Positions 7,292 to 15,688 of a stretch of 39,829 nucleotides of DNA are shown here, piece after piece. Positions within the stretch are counted from its first letter, which is position 1; every line of letters begins with the position of its first letter. This DNA is from Butyrivibrio sp. (GTDB lineage: Bacteria > Bacillota > Clostridia > Lachnospirales > Lachnospiraceae): assembly GCA_022486625.1 (NCBI GenBank), contig JAKVKH010000035.1:1-39829 (forward strand). Reading direction: 5' to 3'. The notes below the pieces were generated by a model. The model saw only the letters and a list, made by a program, of their open reading frames with translations. It had not been told where the DNA came from and searched no databases. Both the position numbers and the translations under genes were made by a program.

Positions 7292-7942
7292 ATGAAAGTA
7301 ATTATTATGAAGGAACTGCTGGAGGCAAATGATCGCCTGGCGGAGGAAAATCGCAGTTATTTTAAGGAAAATCATGTATTGTGTGTAAATCTGATGGGAT
7401 CCCCGGGAGCGGGAAAAACAACACTGATTTCTGCAATTGCAGATGAACTTCAGGACATTCAGATCGGTGTTGTGGAAGGTGATATTGCATCCTCCATTGA
7501 TGCGGATAAACTTGAGCAGAAGGGAGTTCATTCTTCTCAGATCAATACCTGTGGAGAATGTCATCTTGATGCAAATGTCATTCGTCAGGGTGCAGAGGAA
7601 ATTGCTATGAAGAATGGTATTGTATTTGTTGAAAATGTTGGTAACCTGATCTGCCCTGCAGAGTTTGATCTTGGGGAGACTGTCCGCCTGTTGGCAGCAA
7701 GTGTTCCGGAGGGGGATGACAAGCCGTATAAATATGTGCCCATGTTCAGTTATGCTGATGTAGTTGCGCTGACAAAGTGCGATCTGAAGGAAGCTGTCGG
7801 GTTTGACACAACATATTTTACCAAGGGCCTTCGTGCGATCTCAGAGGCACCGATTTACGAGATCAGTCTGAAAAAGGGACAGCAGCGAGAGGGAATCAAG
7901 GAGCTGGCAGCGTTTCTCAGAAAGAAATATGAAGAAGTTTGA
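7292..7942 (+). CDS. hypB: Hydrogenase nickel incorporation GTPase HypB
   Basis: A SIMIBI-class GTPase that passes nickel to client enzymes together with HypA. The P-loop GSPGAGKT is at residues 36-43. The nucleotide-dependent metal site is visible as C90-H91 (CGECHLDA) and C121 in NVGNLICP. TKCD is the guanine-specificity motif. The 216-residue length is normal. The N-terminus lacks both the CXXCGC nickel site and the His-rich storage stretch seen in some HypB proteins, so nickel handling probably relies on the G-domain site. A hairpin at 8063 may end the transcript. Confidence 0.95.
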   Translation: MKVIIMKELLEANDRLAEENRSYFKENHVLCVNLMGSPGAGKTTLISAIADELQDIQIGVVEGDIASSIDADKLEQKGVHSSQINTCGECHLDANVIRQGAEEIAMKNGIVFVENVGNLICPAEFDLGETVRLLAASVPEGDDKPYKYVPMFSYADVVALTKCDLKEAVGFDTTYFTKGLRAISEAPIYEISLKKGQQREGIKELAAFLRKKYEEV

Positions 7943-8052
7943 ATTTGCAGAGGCTGAGTTTATGTGTAACTTTTGAATATTTCGCATAAAAAATTTGAAT
8001 ATGTAAAAGTACACAAGGATTAACGATATTCGATAAAAAGATAATCGAAACA

Positions 8053-8081
8053 TTCAATAATTCCGATATAAATGGTATAAT
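8053..8081 (+). promoter_or_regulatory. Candidate promoter of the chemoreceptor operon, inside a terminator hairpin
   Basis: An extended -10 element, TGGTATAAT (8073-8081), is preceded by TTCAAT at 8053-8058 with a 17-nt spacer. Overlapping it, TCCGATAT at 8062-8069 resembles the -10 of motility sigma-D/sigma-28 promoters, with TAAT 16 nt upstream. Both would drive the chemoreceptor gene. The -10 lies in the loop of the hairpin at 8063-8092. Confidence 0.5.
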
Positions 8082-8099
8082 GTTTATATCGGAGTTTTT
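8063..8099 (+). terminator. Intrinsic terminator-like hairpin after hypB
   Basis: A perfect 10-bp inverted repeat (8063-8072 with 8083-8092), a 10-nt loop, then AG and a run of T. It would terminate hypAB transcripts. Its loop contains a possible promoter -10 for the next gene. The stem is AT-rich, so termination may be partial. Confidence 0.7.
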
Positions 8100-8181
8100 T
8101 TGCGCATTTCTGAAAATAGGGATATAAGGTACTTTTAATTTTTTACCAGGCACATATGCAGATTCAGGACAGGAGGTCTTA

Positions 8182-10182
8182 ATGGGTAAGAAAATTGAGG
8201 CAAAGAGACAGAAAACAGGAAAAATCAGAACTAAACTATTGATTTATATCATGCCAGTAGTAATTGCAACGATTGTTGTGCTGGTACTTCTGACAGCGAC
8301 ACTGTCAAAGCAGAGTATGACAAAGCTGGCAAAGAATGAGCTGGATTCTTCCATCACCAATCAGGGAGATAATATTGAGTCCTGGCTGGATAAGAATCTG
8401 GAGTTCTGCGCAACGGCTAAGCAGACAATAGAAAATACACATCCGGATGATACACAGCTGCAGACCATGCTGAATTCCTATTATGGATTTGATAAGAATT
8501 CTCCGAATGGTCTGTATATCGGAACTGCGGGCGGGAAAATGTATAAAGCATCTGATTCGACCAAGGCGGAAAGTGATGTGACGTCAGCAACCTGGTATAA
8601 ACAGGGACTTACCAGAGTCGGAATGGCATATGGCGCGGCATATAAGGATGCAGACGGAAACAATGTCATCAGTGCATCAGGAATTCTGAATGACGGCACA
8701 GATGAAATTAAGGTAATTGCTGCAGATGTGACACTGGATCAGATCAGCATTATTGTCAATTCCGGTGTAAAAATGCAGGATGCAAGTTCGTTCCTTGTGG
8801 ATACAGCAGATAACACGATTCTGGCACACAGGGACAGTTCATTGGTATCGACAACACTGTCAGCATCTGACGCAGACCCGCTGATGAGCGGCGTTGCCAA
8901 GGCACTTGCAGCCAGAGATTATTCTGAAGCAACGATCGGTAATTATATGGTTGCATATGACCAGATTTCCGGGACAGACTGGGTACTGGTTTCCTACATT
9001 CAAAGGAGTGTGATTCTGGCAGATGTTTTCAGGCTGAGTAATATACTGGTTATTATCGGTGCGATTGCAGTTGTTATTATCAGTATCATGATCGCCGGAA
9101 TTGTCAGCAAAGTTATTGCTCCCATTTCTTCCATTACGAAAAATATTTCCGATATGTCTTCAGGTGATTTTACAATTGCAGTTAATGCGAAAAGTAATGA
9201 TGAAATCGGTGTTATGGGAAGTAAGGTTGGGGAATTTGTTACCAGTATGCGCAAGATGATTACGAGTATCAATTCTGAATCTGAGAGGCTTAAGGCGCAG
9301 TCAGACAGCAGCGATCAGGTATCAAAGACTATGTTTGATGCATCTCAGTCCCAGGCTGAAGCTATGAAGGAGCTGAATGAAACAGTGGATCAGCTTGCTT
9401 CGGCGGTAAACGATATTGCGCAGAATGCGACCACGCTTGCCACGGTTGTTTCCGATACAAGAGAGAACAGTGAAAAAGCGGATGCCAGCATGAAGGAAAC
9501 GGTAGACATTTCGCAGAAGGGCCGGAGCGATATGGAGCAGCTCAGTAAGGCCATGAGCGGAATTCAGGAAACCAACAACAGACTGGTAGAATCCATAAAT
9601 AAGGTAGGATCCGCATCAGAAGAAATTACCAATATTGTCGGGCTGATCGGAAATATTGCAGAAGAGACTAATCTTCTGTCACTGAATGCTTCAATTGAAG
9701 CTGCAAGAGCCGGAGAAGCAGGAAAGGGGTTTGCAGTTGTTGCAACAGAAATCGGTAAACTGGCACAGACCAGTGCAGATTCTGCCAATAATATTGCGAG
9801 CCTGATCAGCGAAGTGCATAATCTGATCGGAGACGCAGTCGGTCAGGCCAATGCCAGTGCGGACAGTATCCAGCAGAATTCTGAACTGATCGGAACGGCA
9901 GTACAGACCTTTGATAAGATTTATGCTAATATTCAGGAATCGAACCGTCTGATTGAAGAGATGATCAAGGATGTGGAAAAAGTTGATGATGTAGCCACCA
10001 ATGTTGCGGCAATTTCCGAGGAACAGGCAGCAAGTGCGGATGAAATTCTGGCAACCTCTCAGAACATGGTTGAGCAGGCTAACAACATTACCAGAAGCAG
10101 TCAGGATGTTGCAGACAATTCACATGAACTTGCCAATACTTCAGAGACACTGACAACGTATGTACAGAAGTTTAAAATTTGA
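8182..10182 (+). CDS. Methyl-accepting chemotaxis protein with Cache-type sensor
   Basis: A transmembrane chemoreceptor of 666 residues. The order is transmembrane helix 1 at about 19-41, a large extracytoplasmic sensor of double-Cache character to about 280, transmembrane helix 2 at about 287-308, then HAMP and a long coiled-coil signalling domain. The conserved hairpin tip near residues 485-530 contains [21 protein letters not shown]. There is no CheR-binding pentapeptide at the C-terminus. AGGAGGT precedes the start. The next gene, a sugar-binding lipoprotein, begins 13 nt after the stop, which suggests the receptor senses a ligand-loaded binding protein. No che or flagellar genes are in the window. 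Confidence 0.95.
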   Translation: MGKKIEAKRQKTGKIRTKLLIYIMPVVIATIVVLVLLTATLSKQSMTKLAKNELDSSITNQGDNIESWLDKNLEFCATAKQTIENTHPDDTQLQTMLNSYYGFDKNSPNGLYIGTAGGKMYKASDSTKAESDVTSATWYKQGLTRVGMAYGAAYKDADGNNVISASGILNDGTDEIKVIAADVTLDQISIIVNSGVKMQDASSFLVDTADNTILAHRDSSLVSTTLSASDADPLMSGVAKALAARDYSEATIGNYMVAYDQISGTDWVLVSYIQRSVILADVFRLSNILVIIGAIAVVIISIMIAGIVSKVIAPISSITKNISDMSSGDFTIAVNAKSNDEIGVMGSKVGEFVTSMRKMITSINSESERLKAQSDSSDQVSKTMFDASQSQAEAMKELNETVDQLASAVNDIAQNATTLATVVSDTRENSEKADASMKETVDISQKGRSDMEQLSKAMSGIQETNNRLVESINKVGSASEEITNIVGLIGNIAEETNLLSLNASIEAARAGEAGKGFAVVATEIGKLAQTSADSANNIASLISEVHNLIGDAVGQANASADSIQQNSELIGTAVQTFDKIYANIQESNRLIEEMIKDVEKVDDVATNVAAISEEQAASADEILATSQNMVEQANNITRSSQDVADNSHELANTSETLTTYVQKFKI

Positions 10183-10195
10183 GGAGGTGGCTAGC

Positions 10196-11191
10196 ATGAA
10201 TATTCAGTGGATGAAGAGAGCAGCAGGAGCTGCACTTACGGCAGTTGTTACAGTCGGGATGCTGACAGGATGCGGCAGTGCATCCGGATCAGCGTCTGCA
10301 GGCGGCGGTAAGATCTTATATACAGTATGTGATAATGATGATGCATTTCGTGCAAAATTAAGTGATGGTATTACAGCGGCAGCAAAAGACGCGGGTGTAA
10401 CTGTTGATACAAAGCTATGTGGAAGTACAGTGCAGGATCAGGTAAACGATGTGGCATCCGCAAAGGCAAACGGATACAGTGCAATCATTGTACGGGCAAC
10501 AGATGCATCTACAGCACTTCAGCTGGAGGTTGCGGCAGATGGTCTGCCGATTGTATTCGTAAACAATATGCCGGACAAGAGTCGTCTGACAGCCAACAAG
10601 TATATTTACGCAGGATCTGATGAAGAGCAGGCCGGACAGTATCAGGCACAGTATGTGCTGAAAAAGCTCGGAAATCCCAAGACGATGAATGTTGTAATTC
10701 TGGAAGGTGAAAAAGGACATTCCGGAACAATCGGCAGAACTTCGGCAGTAAAATATACATTGAAGGATGCCGGTGTGGATGCACAGTACGTTTTTGTAGA
10801 TTATGCCAATTGGTCGGATACGGAAGCAGAAGCCAAACTGAATCTGTTCTTCAAGACAGGACAGAAATGTGATGCAATTTTCTGCAATAACGATACAATG
10901 GCGCTTGGCGCAGTTAAGGCACTTAAAGATCAGGGACTGGATCCGGCGTCCATTCCGGTAACCGGTGTTGATGCAACAACAGACGGATGTGCATCCATTG
11001 CAGCGGGAGAAATGGCATTTACCGTACTGCAGGACGCTGCGGGACAGGGTGCGGCAGCAGTAAAAGCGGCAGCAGCGCTTGGAAACGGCGGAACAATCAG
11101 TTCAATTGACGGAGCAACTGCAGACGGAAAATATATCTGGGTGCCGTTTGTACCGGTAGATTCCTCCAATGTCAGCAAGTATCAGAACTGA
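10196..11191 (+). CDS. Sugar-binding lipoprotein, MglB/RbsB-like, with no permease nearby
   Basis: A type I periplasmic binding protein of 331 residues. It has a lipoprotein signal: basic start, hydrophobic stretch, and lipobox LTGC with Cys near residue 26. The two-lobe fold is recognised by ILYTVCDNDDAFRAKLSDG, FCNNDTMALGAVKALK and the MglB-like stretch with GVDATTDGCASIAAGEMAFT. The start at 10196 follows GGAGGTG and overlaps nothing, so upstream in-frame codons belong to the chemoreceptor. It lies in an operon with that receptor and no ATPase or permease. It may be a chemosensory adaptor, or serve a transporter encoded elsewhere. The ligand is most likely a galactose- or ribose-type sugar, but this is inference. 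Confidence 0.88.
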   Translation: MNIQWMKRAAGAALTAVVTVGMLTGCGSASGSASAGGGKILYTVCDNDDAFRAKLSDGITAAAKDAGVTVDTKLCGSTVQDQVNDVASAKANGYSAIIVRATDASTALQLEVAADGLPIVFVNNMPDKSRLTANKYIYAGSDEEQAGQYQAQYVLKKLGNPKTMNVVILEGEKGHSGTIGRTSAVKYTLKDAGVDAQYVFVDYANWSDTEAEAKLNLFFKTGQKCDAIFCNNDTMALGAVKALKDQGLDPASIPVTGVDATTDGCASIAAGEMAFTVLQDAAGQGAAAVKAAAALGNGGTISSIDGATADGKYIWVPFVPVDSSNVSKYQN

Positions 11192-11230
11192 TGCACAGCG
11201 AAGGCTGTGATCAGATAACAGCATTAAAAT

Positions 11231-11278
11231 AAAAAGCAGCCTTCCATAAGTCAGAGACTTATCGGAAGGCTGTTTTTT
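11231..11278. terminator. Bidirectional terminator between the binding protein and pncB
   Basis: CAGCCTTCC and GGAAGGCTG pair, extended by ATAAG/CTTAT with one bulge. A run of A precedes and a run of T follows. The genes on either side converge, so it can stop both transcripts. Confidence 0.92.
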
Positions 11279-11290
11279 GCAGTCGAAAAC

Positions 11291-12772
11291 TTACTGTTCT
11301 ACATTATCGCTGGAAACGTCCACATGGCTCATCTGTTCCAGAAGAGAAATTTTGGTATCATACAGCTTCTGAGAAAGGTCGACATAGACCTGGTGCGGAT
11401 TGACAAGACGTCTTGTTTCTTCCCAGAGCGTTGCCTGCTCCTGCTGGCAACTGGTGCGGATATCCATGACTTTGGGAGATTCATAGCAGCATTCTCCGTT
11501 TTTGAATACCGGTTTCATGACTTCACGAAGTGTGAATGTGCCGGTTTTCAGCATGGTCTTTTTCCAAGGTTCCAGAGGATCAAAGAGCAGAAGAGGTTTA
11601 TCCTCTGTAAAGGCTTCGTCAGTCAGACAGATCAGATCAGCCTTGATCTTGCCGGAAGCTTTTTCATATACACGATAGATTTTCTTATCTCCTGGGTTTG
11701 TGATCTTTTCTGTATTTTCAGAAAGCTTGATCTTGGGGATAAACTTTCCATCAGGCCCCATAATGGCAGCCAGTTTATATACACCACCAAATGACGGATT
11801 GTCTTTTGCGGTAATCAGATTGGTGCCTACGCCCCAGGAGGTGATGGCAGCACCCTGGGTTTTCAGTGAATCAACCAGATATTCATCCAGATCGTTCGAT
11901 GCGGAGATTACTGCATCCGGAAAACCGGCATCATCAAGCATCTTACGCGCTTCCTTGGACAGATAAGCCAGATCGCCGCTGTCCAGACGGATTCCGTAGT
12001 AGGAGAGCTTCACTCCTCGTTCCTTCATTTCACGGAATACACGGATTGCATTCGGAACACCGGATTTCAGAGTATCATAAGTATCTACCAGCAGTATGCA
12101 GGCAGATGGATAAAGTTCTGCGTAGGATTTGAATGCGCTGTATTCATCCGGAAAACTCATGATCCAGCTATGTGCATGCGTGCCTTTTACAGGAACATCA
12201 AAAAGCTGTCCGCACAGTACATTGGAAGTTCCGGTGCAGCCACCGATAACAGCTGCTCTTGCTCCATAGGTACCGGCATCAGGACCCTGTGCGCGACGAA
12301 GACCGAATTCCATGATTCCATCACCGCGGGCTGCATAGCAGATGCGGGCAGCTTTTGTTGCGATCAGTGACTGATGATTAATAATGTTCAGAATGGCAGT
12401 CTCCATCAGCTGCGCCTGCATGATCGGAGCCACTACCTTTACCAGAGGCTCTCTGGGAAAAATGATTGTTCCCTCCGGAATTGCATAGATATCACCCGTA
12501 AAACGGAAATCACGCAGGTATTCCAGAAAAGGTTCGGTAAAAATGCCGATGGAACGCAGATAGGCAATGTCATCTTCCGTGAAACGAAGATTTCTGACAT
12601 AATCGATCACCTGATCAAGCCCGGCCATGATGGAATAACCGCCACCAAAAGGGTTGACGCGGTAAAATGCATCAAAAATAACAGTTTCATTCTGGTTCTT
12701 GTTCTCAAAATAGCCCTGCATCATGGTCAGTTCATACAGATCTGTCAGCAGAGTCAGGTTCTGTTTACCCAT
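11291..12772 (-). CDS. pncB: Nicotinate phosphoribosyltransferase
   Basis: Converts nicotinate and phosphoribosyl pyrophosphate to nicotinate mononucleotide, a salvage route to NAD. Recognised by LTDLYELTMMQGYF at the N-terminus, EFGLRRAQGPDAG, KGTHAHSW with the conserved catalytic histidine, and the RLDSGDL phosphate-binding segment. I place the start at ATG 12772 (MGKQNLTLLTDL) behind GGAGAAA and drop a 20-residue upstream extension. The product is 493 residues, normal for the Gram-positive form. It is divergent from dtd. No other NAD genes or recognisable NiaR operator are adjacent. Confidence 0.96.
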   Translation of the reverse strand: MGKQNLTLLTDLYELTMMQGYFENKNQNETVIFDAFYRVNPFGGGYSIMAGLDQVIDYVRNLRFTEDDIAYLRSIGIFTEPFLEYLRDFRFTGDIYAIPEGTIIFPREPLVKVVAPIMQAQLMETAILNIINHQSLIATKAARICYAARGDGIMEFGLRRAQGPDAGTYGARAAVIGGCTGTSNVLCGQLFDVPVKGTHAHSWIMSFPDEYSAFKSYAELYPSACILLVDTYDTLKSGVPNAIRVFREMKERGVKLSYYGIRLDSGDLAYLSKEARKMLDDAGFPDAVISASNDLDEYLVDSLKTQGAAITSWGVGTNLITAKDNPSFGGVYKLAAIMGPDGKFIPKIKLSENTEKITNPGDKKIYRVYEKASGKIKADLICLTDEAFTEDKPLLLFDPLEPWKKTMLKTGTFTLREVMKPVFKNGECCYESPKVMDIRTSCQQEQATLWEETRRLVNPHQVYVDLSQKLYDTKISLLEQMSHVDVSSDNVEQ

Positions 12773-12835
12773 AATTTCTCCTCGTTTCTGTGCGGTGCCT
12801 TTGCTGAAAGGGCAGATTGCGCATGGATTCATAAA

Positions 12836-12882
12836 ATTATATTGCCAACATTCTACAACTTTTCAGATGAAAAAGCTATAAT
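12836..12882. promoter_or_regulatory. Divergent -10 elements for pncB and dtd
   Basis: TATAAT occurs on the minus strand at 12841-12836, suitably placed for pncB, and on the plus strand at 12877-12882, 33 nt before the dtd start. Neither has a good -35 box at the expected spacing, so these are tentative. Confidence 0.45.
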
Positions 12883-12914
12883 AGAGCGTATTGAGAAAAA
12901 GGAAGGGCAACGAT

Positions 12915-13364
12915 ATGCGATTTGTGATTCAGGTGGTTACACAGGCACAGGTAACTGTGGAGAATGAAATAAAGGGGAAGATTGATCGCGGCTTTATGGT
13001 GCTGATCGGTGTCGGACACGGAGATACAAAGGAAACAGCAGATAAAATGATAAGGAAACTGATCGGAATGCGTATTTTTGCGGATGAAAGCGGGAAAACA
13101 AATCTGGCGCTTGCAGATGTCGGTGGAAGTCTTCTTCTGATTTCACAGTTTACATTATATGCAGACTGCAGGCATGGAAACCGTCCCGGTTTTACGGATG
13201 CGGGTGCTCCGGATATGGCAGAGGAACTTTATGAATATATCATTTCCAGATGCAGGGAGCAGGTACCGGTTGTGGAAAAAGGTGTTTTTGGTGCGGACAT
13301 GAAGGTGACACTGACCAATGACGGACCTTTTACAATTATTCTGGATTCAGAGGATCTGAAATGA
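12915..13364 (+). CDS. dtd: D-aminoacyl-tRNA deacylase
   Basis: Hydrolyses D-aminoacyl-tRNA and glycyl-tRNA(Ala), protecting translation from wrong residues. The two family motifs are clear: [17 protein letters not shown] in the middle and [11 protein letters not shown] near the end. At 149 residues it has the usual length. ATG 12915 begins the conserved RFVIQVV strand and follows AAGGAAGGG; an upstream TTG in frame is rejected. The stop codon overlaps the start of the following permease gene (ATGA), indicating translational coupling. Confidence 0.96.
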   Translation: MRFVIQVVTQAQVTVENEIKGKIDRGFMVLIGVGHGDTKETADKMIRKLIGMRIFADESGKTNLALADVGGSLLLISQFTLYADCRHGNRPGFTDAGAPDMAEELYEYIISRCREQVPVVEKGVFGADMKVTLTNDGPFTIILDSEDLK

Positions 13365-14488
13365 GGTCTGTGAAAAATTTCTGTAAAAAAGAAACCGTGC
13401 TGGTGATTTCCGGCATACTGGCAATACTGTCCTGTCTGGTCATACCGCCGTCGAAGGCATATTTGGGATATATCAATTACCGGGTACTGGTACTTCTGTT
13501 CTGTCTGATGACGGTGGTTGCAGGGGAGATGAAGGCAGGAACGTTTGATCTTCTCAGTAACAGGCTGCTTTGGCATGTCCGCACCATGCGGGGACTTTCT
13601 GAAGTGCTGGTGATAATGAGCTTTATCATGAGCATGTTTCTGACCAATGATGTCACGCTTGTTACGGTGGTACCGTTTACACTGATGGTTTTTCGCAGAA
13701 TTGATCACAGTATGGAAAACGGATTTCCAAGAATGTTTGTACTGATCATGGAAACTGTGGCAGCCAATCTGGGAAGCATGCTGACGCCGTTTGGAAATCC
13801 GCAGAATCTGTATCTTTATGCCAGATATGACTATCATATGGGAGAGTTTATCCGGATCATGCTGCCGTATACAGCGGTTTCACTTGTGCTGATTTTTGCG
13901 GCAACGCTTCTGATGAAGGATGAACGCGTGATCTGCAGCACAGATTCCGTGGCGCAAGGCCGCAGGCTTGACTTAAGAGGTTTTGTCTGTTACCTTATTT
14001 TGTTTCTTCTCTGCATTTTTTCCGTGGCACGAATACTGGATTACCGGATTCTTCTGGTGATTGTATCCGCCGCAGTACTGCTTTTGAACCGCAGACTGTT
14101 CACACAGGTGGATTATTCACTGCTTCTGACTTTTGTATTCTTTTTTGTTTTCATCGGAAACGTTGGGAAGATCGAAATGATCAGAGCATTTCTGGAAAAA
14201 TTCATGAGTGGAAGGGAACTGCTGACGGCAATCATTACGTCACAGTTTGTCAGTAATGTCCCTGCAGCAATCCTGCTGTCCGGATTTACACAAAATGGCA
14301 GAGCGCTTGTTGTCGGAACCAATCTGGGAGGGCTCGGGACATTGATCGCCTCCATGGCGAGCCTGATTACCTATAAATTTTATGCGGCAGAAAAGGGAAG
14401 CAGCAAAAAGAGATATCTCCTTTATTTTACGGCTGTGAACCTGATTTTTCTGATTCTGCTGTATCTGCTGTCCTTTTTTCTTCGATGA
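13361..14488 (+). CDS. Membrane permease of the ArsB/Ion-transporter (SLC13-like) superfamily
   Basis: A 375-residue integral membrane protein with about ten hydrophobic segments. Family hallmarks are [15 protein letters not shown] and SNVPAAILL, which are the two inverted-repeat hairpins, plus [10 protein letters not shown] and [15 protein letters not shown]. These occur in ArsB, NhaD and citrate/anion transporters. The substrate cannot be told from sequence. It is coupled to dtd by an ATGA overlap. Its last 62 nt overlap the 3' end of the AraC gene on the other strand. Plausible substrates are dicarboxylates or oxyanions. Confidence 0.85.
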   Translation: MRSVKNFCKKETVLVISGILAILSCLVIPPSKAYLGYINYRVLVLLFCLMTVVAGEMKAGTFDLLSNRLLWHVRTMRGLSEVLVIMSFIMSMFLTNDVTLVTVVPFTLMVFRRIDHSMENGFPRMFVLIMETVAANLGSMLTPFGNPQNLYLYARYDYHMGEFIRIMLPYTAVSLVLIFAATLLMKDERVICSTDSVAQGRRLDLRGFVCYLILFLLCIFSVARILDYRILLVIVSAAVLLLNRRLFTQVDYSLLLTFVFFFVFIGNVGKIEMIRAFLEKFMSGRELLTAIITSQFVSNVPAAILLSGFTQNGRALVVGTNLGGLGTLIASMASLITYKFYAAEKGSSKKRYLLYFTAVNLIFLILLYLLSFFLR

Positions 14489-15356
14489 ATTCCTCAACCT
14501 GCTTCAGATGATCCATGTTACGGCGTGCATCACTTTTCTGCATTTCTTTACGGTACGCAGAAGGGGATACCTTTTTTTCCTGACGGAAGGCTTTGGAAAA
14601 GACCATCGGGTCAGAATAGCCGCAGGAAATGGCAATACTTTCAATCGGAAGTTTGGTCAGCTGCAAAAGTTCCACTGCTTTCGCAATCCGGAAGGAAGTC
14701 AGGTACTGCTGCGGTGACATGCCGATCGCTTTCTGAAAAAGGGTATAAAGATAGCTGCGGTTGACACAGACATATGCAGCAACATCGGTAATCCGGATCG
14801 GGTTGTAGTAGTTGCCGCGGATGAAGGAAACAGCCTTTTGCACATAATTGTTGGCACTTGCGGGATCATTTTTTTCTGCAATGGTACTGCTGGCAATGAC
14901 GGAGAGAAAAAGATTCAGCTGTCCGTTGCGTTCAAGCACATCGGCCACACTGAAGGTGTTATGTTCCATCATATCATGGACGATTTCGTAAATACGGTCA
15001 GAGCAGTCGCTTCGGAAAACGGGCTGCTGCAGGGAAAGACCAAGCTGGGATACGATCTGACCTGCCTGACTGCCGCCAAAGCCGACCCAGACATAGGTCC
15101 AGGGGTCTTCTCCGTCGGCTTCGTAGTAGGCCAGCTCCTCCGGCGTGATCAGAAAACCGTAGCCGGCTTCAAGCGGATATTCTTTTCCGCCGATGGAGAA
15201 GCGACCTTTGCCGCTGATGATAAAATGAATCATATAATGAGGCTTGATCGCAGGACCGAAGGAATGGTGGGGGAGCGTTTGCGACAGGCCGCAGTATGTG
15301 ACATACAGGCTTGCAGATTCCTCTTCCGTAAATTCAAGTTTATAGGCTTTTTCCAT
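14427..15356 (-). CDS. AraC-family transcriptional regulator
   Basis: A 309-residue regulator with an N-terminal cupin-like ligand domain (HYMIHFIISGKGRFSIGGKEY region) and a C-terminal double helix-turn-helix. The second helix-turn-helix contains IAISCGYSDPMVFSKAFRQ, followed by the signature SPSAYRKE. This architecture is typical of regulators of sugar or glycoside use. The tail after the DNA-binding domain is about 40 residues longer than usual, charged, and coincides with the overlap with the permease gene. No sugar-utilisation genes are adjacent, so targets are unknown. Confidence 0.92.
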   Translation of the reverse strand: MEKAYKLEFTEEESASLYVTYCGLSQTLPHHSFGPAIKPHYMIHFIISGKGRFSIGGKEYPLEAGYGFLITPEELAYYEADGEDPWTYVWVGFGGSQAGQIVSQLGLSLQQPVFRSDCSDRIYEIVHDMMEHNTFSVADVLERNGQLNLFLSVIASSTIAEKNDPASANNYVQKAVSFIRGNYYNPIRITDVAAYVCVNRSYLYTLFQKAIGMSPQQYLTSFRIAKAVELLQLTKLPIESIAISCGYSDPMVFSKAFRQEKKVSPSAYRKEMQKSDARRNMDHLKQVEEFIEEKRTADTAESEKSGSQP

Positions 15357-15688
15357 AAAAACTCATTCTGCACACGCGCTGAGTAGATATTCTGGAGCGT
15401 GTGCGCTCTGCAGAATATCATGATATGGCTGCCAAGTGGATTATTGACATTCATGTCGTCACGAATTACCGTACAGTTCCGGGAATTCTATTATATGTAC
15501 TATATTTTATAATTTCATCATCCGACAATCAAGACGGACGATGCAAATGGCTAAATATCATTTGGGAATAAGTTAAGAGCTGTTAATTTGTATATCTTCC
15601 CATTTATATTCAGATTCTTTACCAGTATCCTGAAATAGGGTACAATATAGACTGGTTCAAAGTTAACTTACTATGAAGAGGAATGGAA
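15357..15688. other. Intergenic region between the AraC gene and xpaC
   Basis: This 332-nt gap holds the divergent control regions. Near the AraC start lies an inverted repeat: ATTCTGCA (15365-15372) with TGCAGAAT (15409-15416), and GCACACGC (15370-15377) with GCGTGTGC (15397-15404). It falls in the AraC leader and could be an operator or RNA hairpin. A TATAAT on the minus strand at 15495-15490 may serve AraC. No small gene or known riboswitch is recognisable. Confidence 0.5.
15618..15646 (+). promoter_or_regulatory. Promoter of xpaC-telA
   Basis: TTTACC (15618-15623) and TACAAT (15641-15646) are separated by exactly 17 nt, 37 nt upstream of the first possible xpaC start codon. It would produce a short leader of about 35 nt. 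Confidence 0.65.

Noticed and set aside
12773..12914. NAD-sensing riboswitch upstream of pncB
   Set aside because: No recognisable conserved core or long stem in this short region; only divergent -10 elements are visible.
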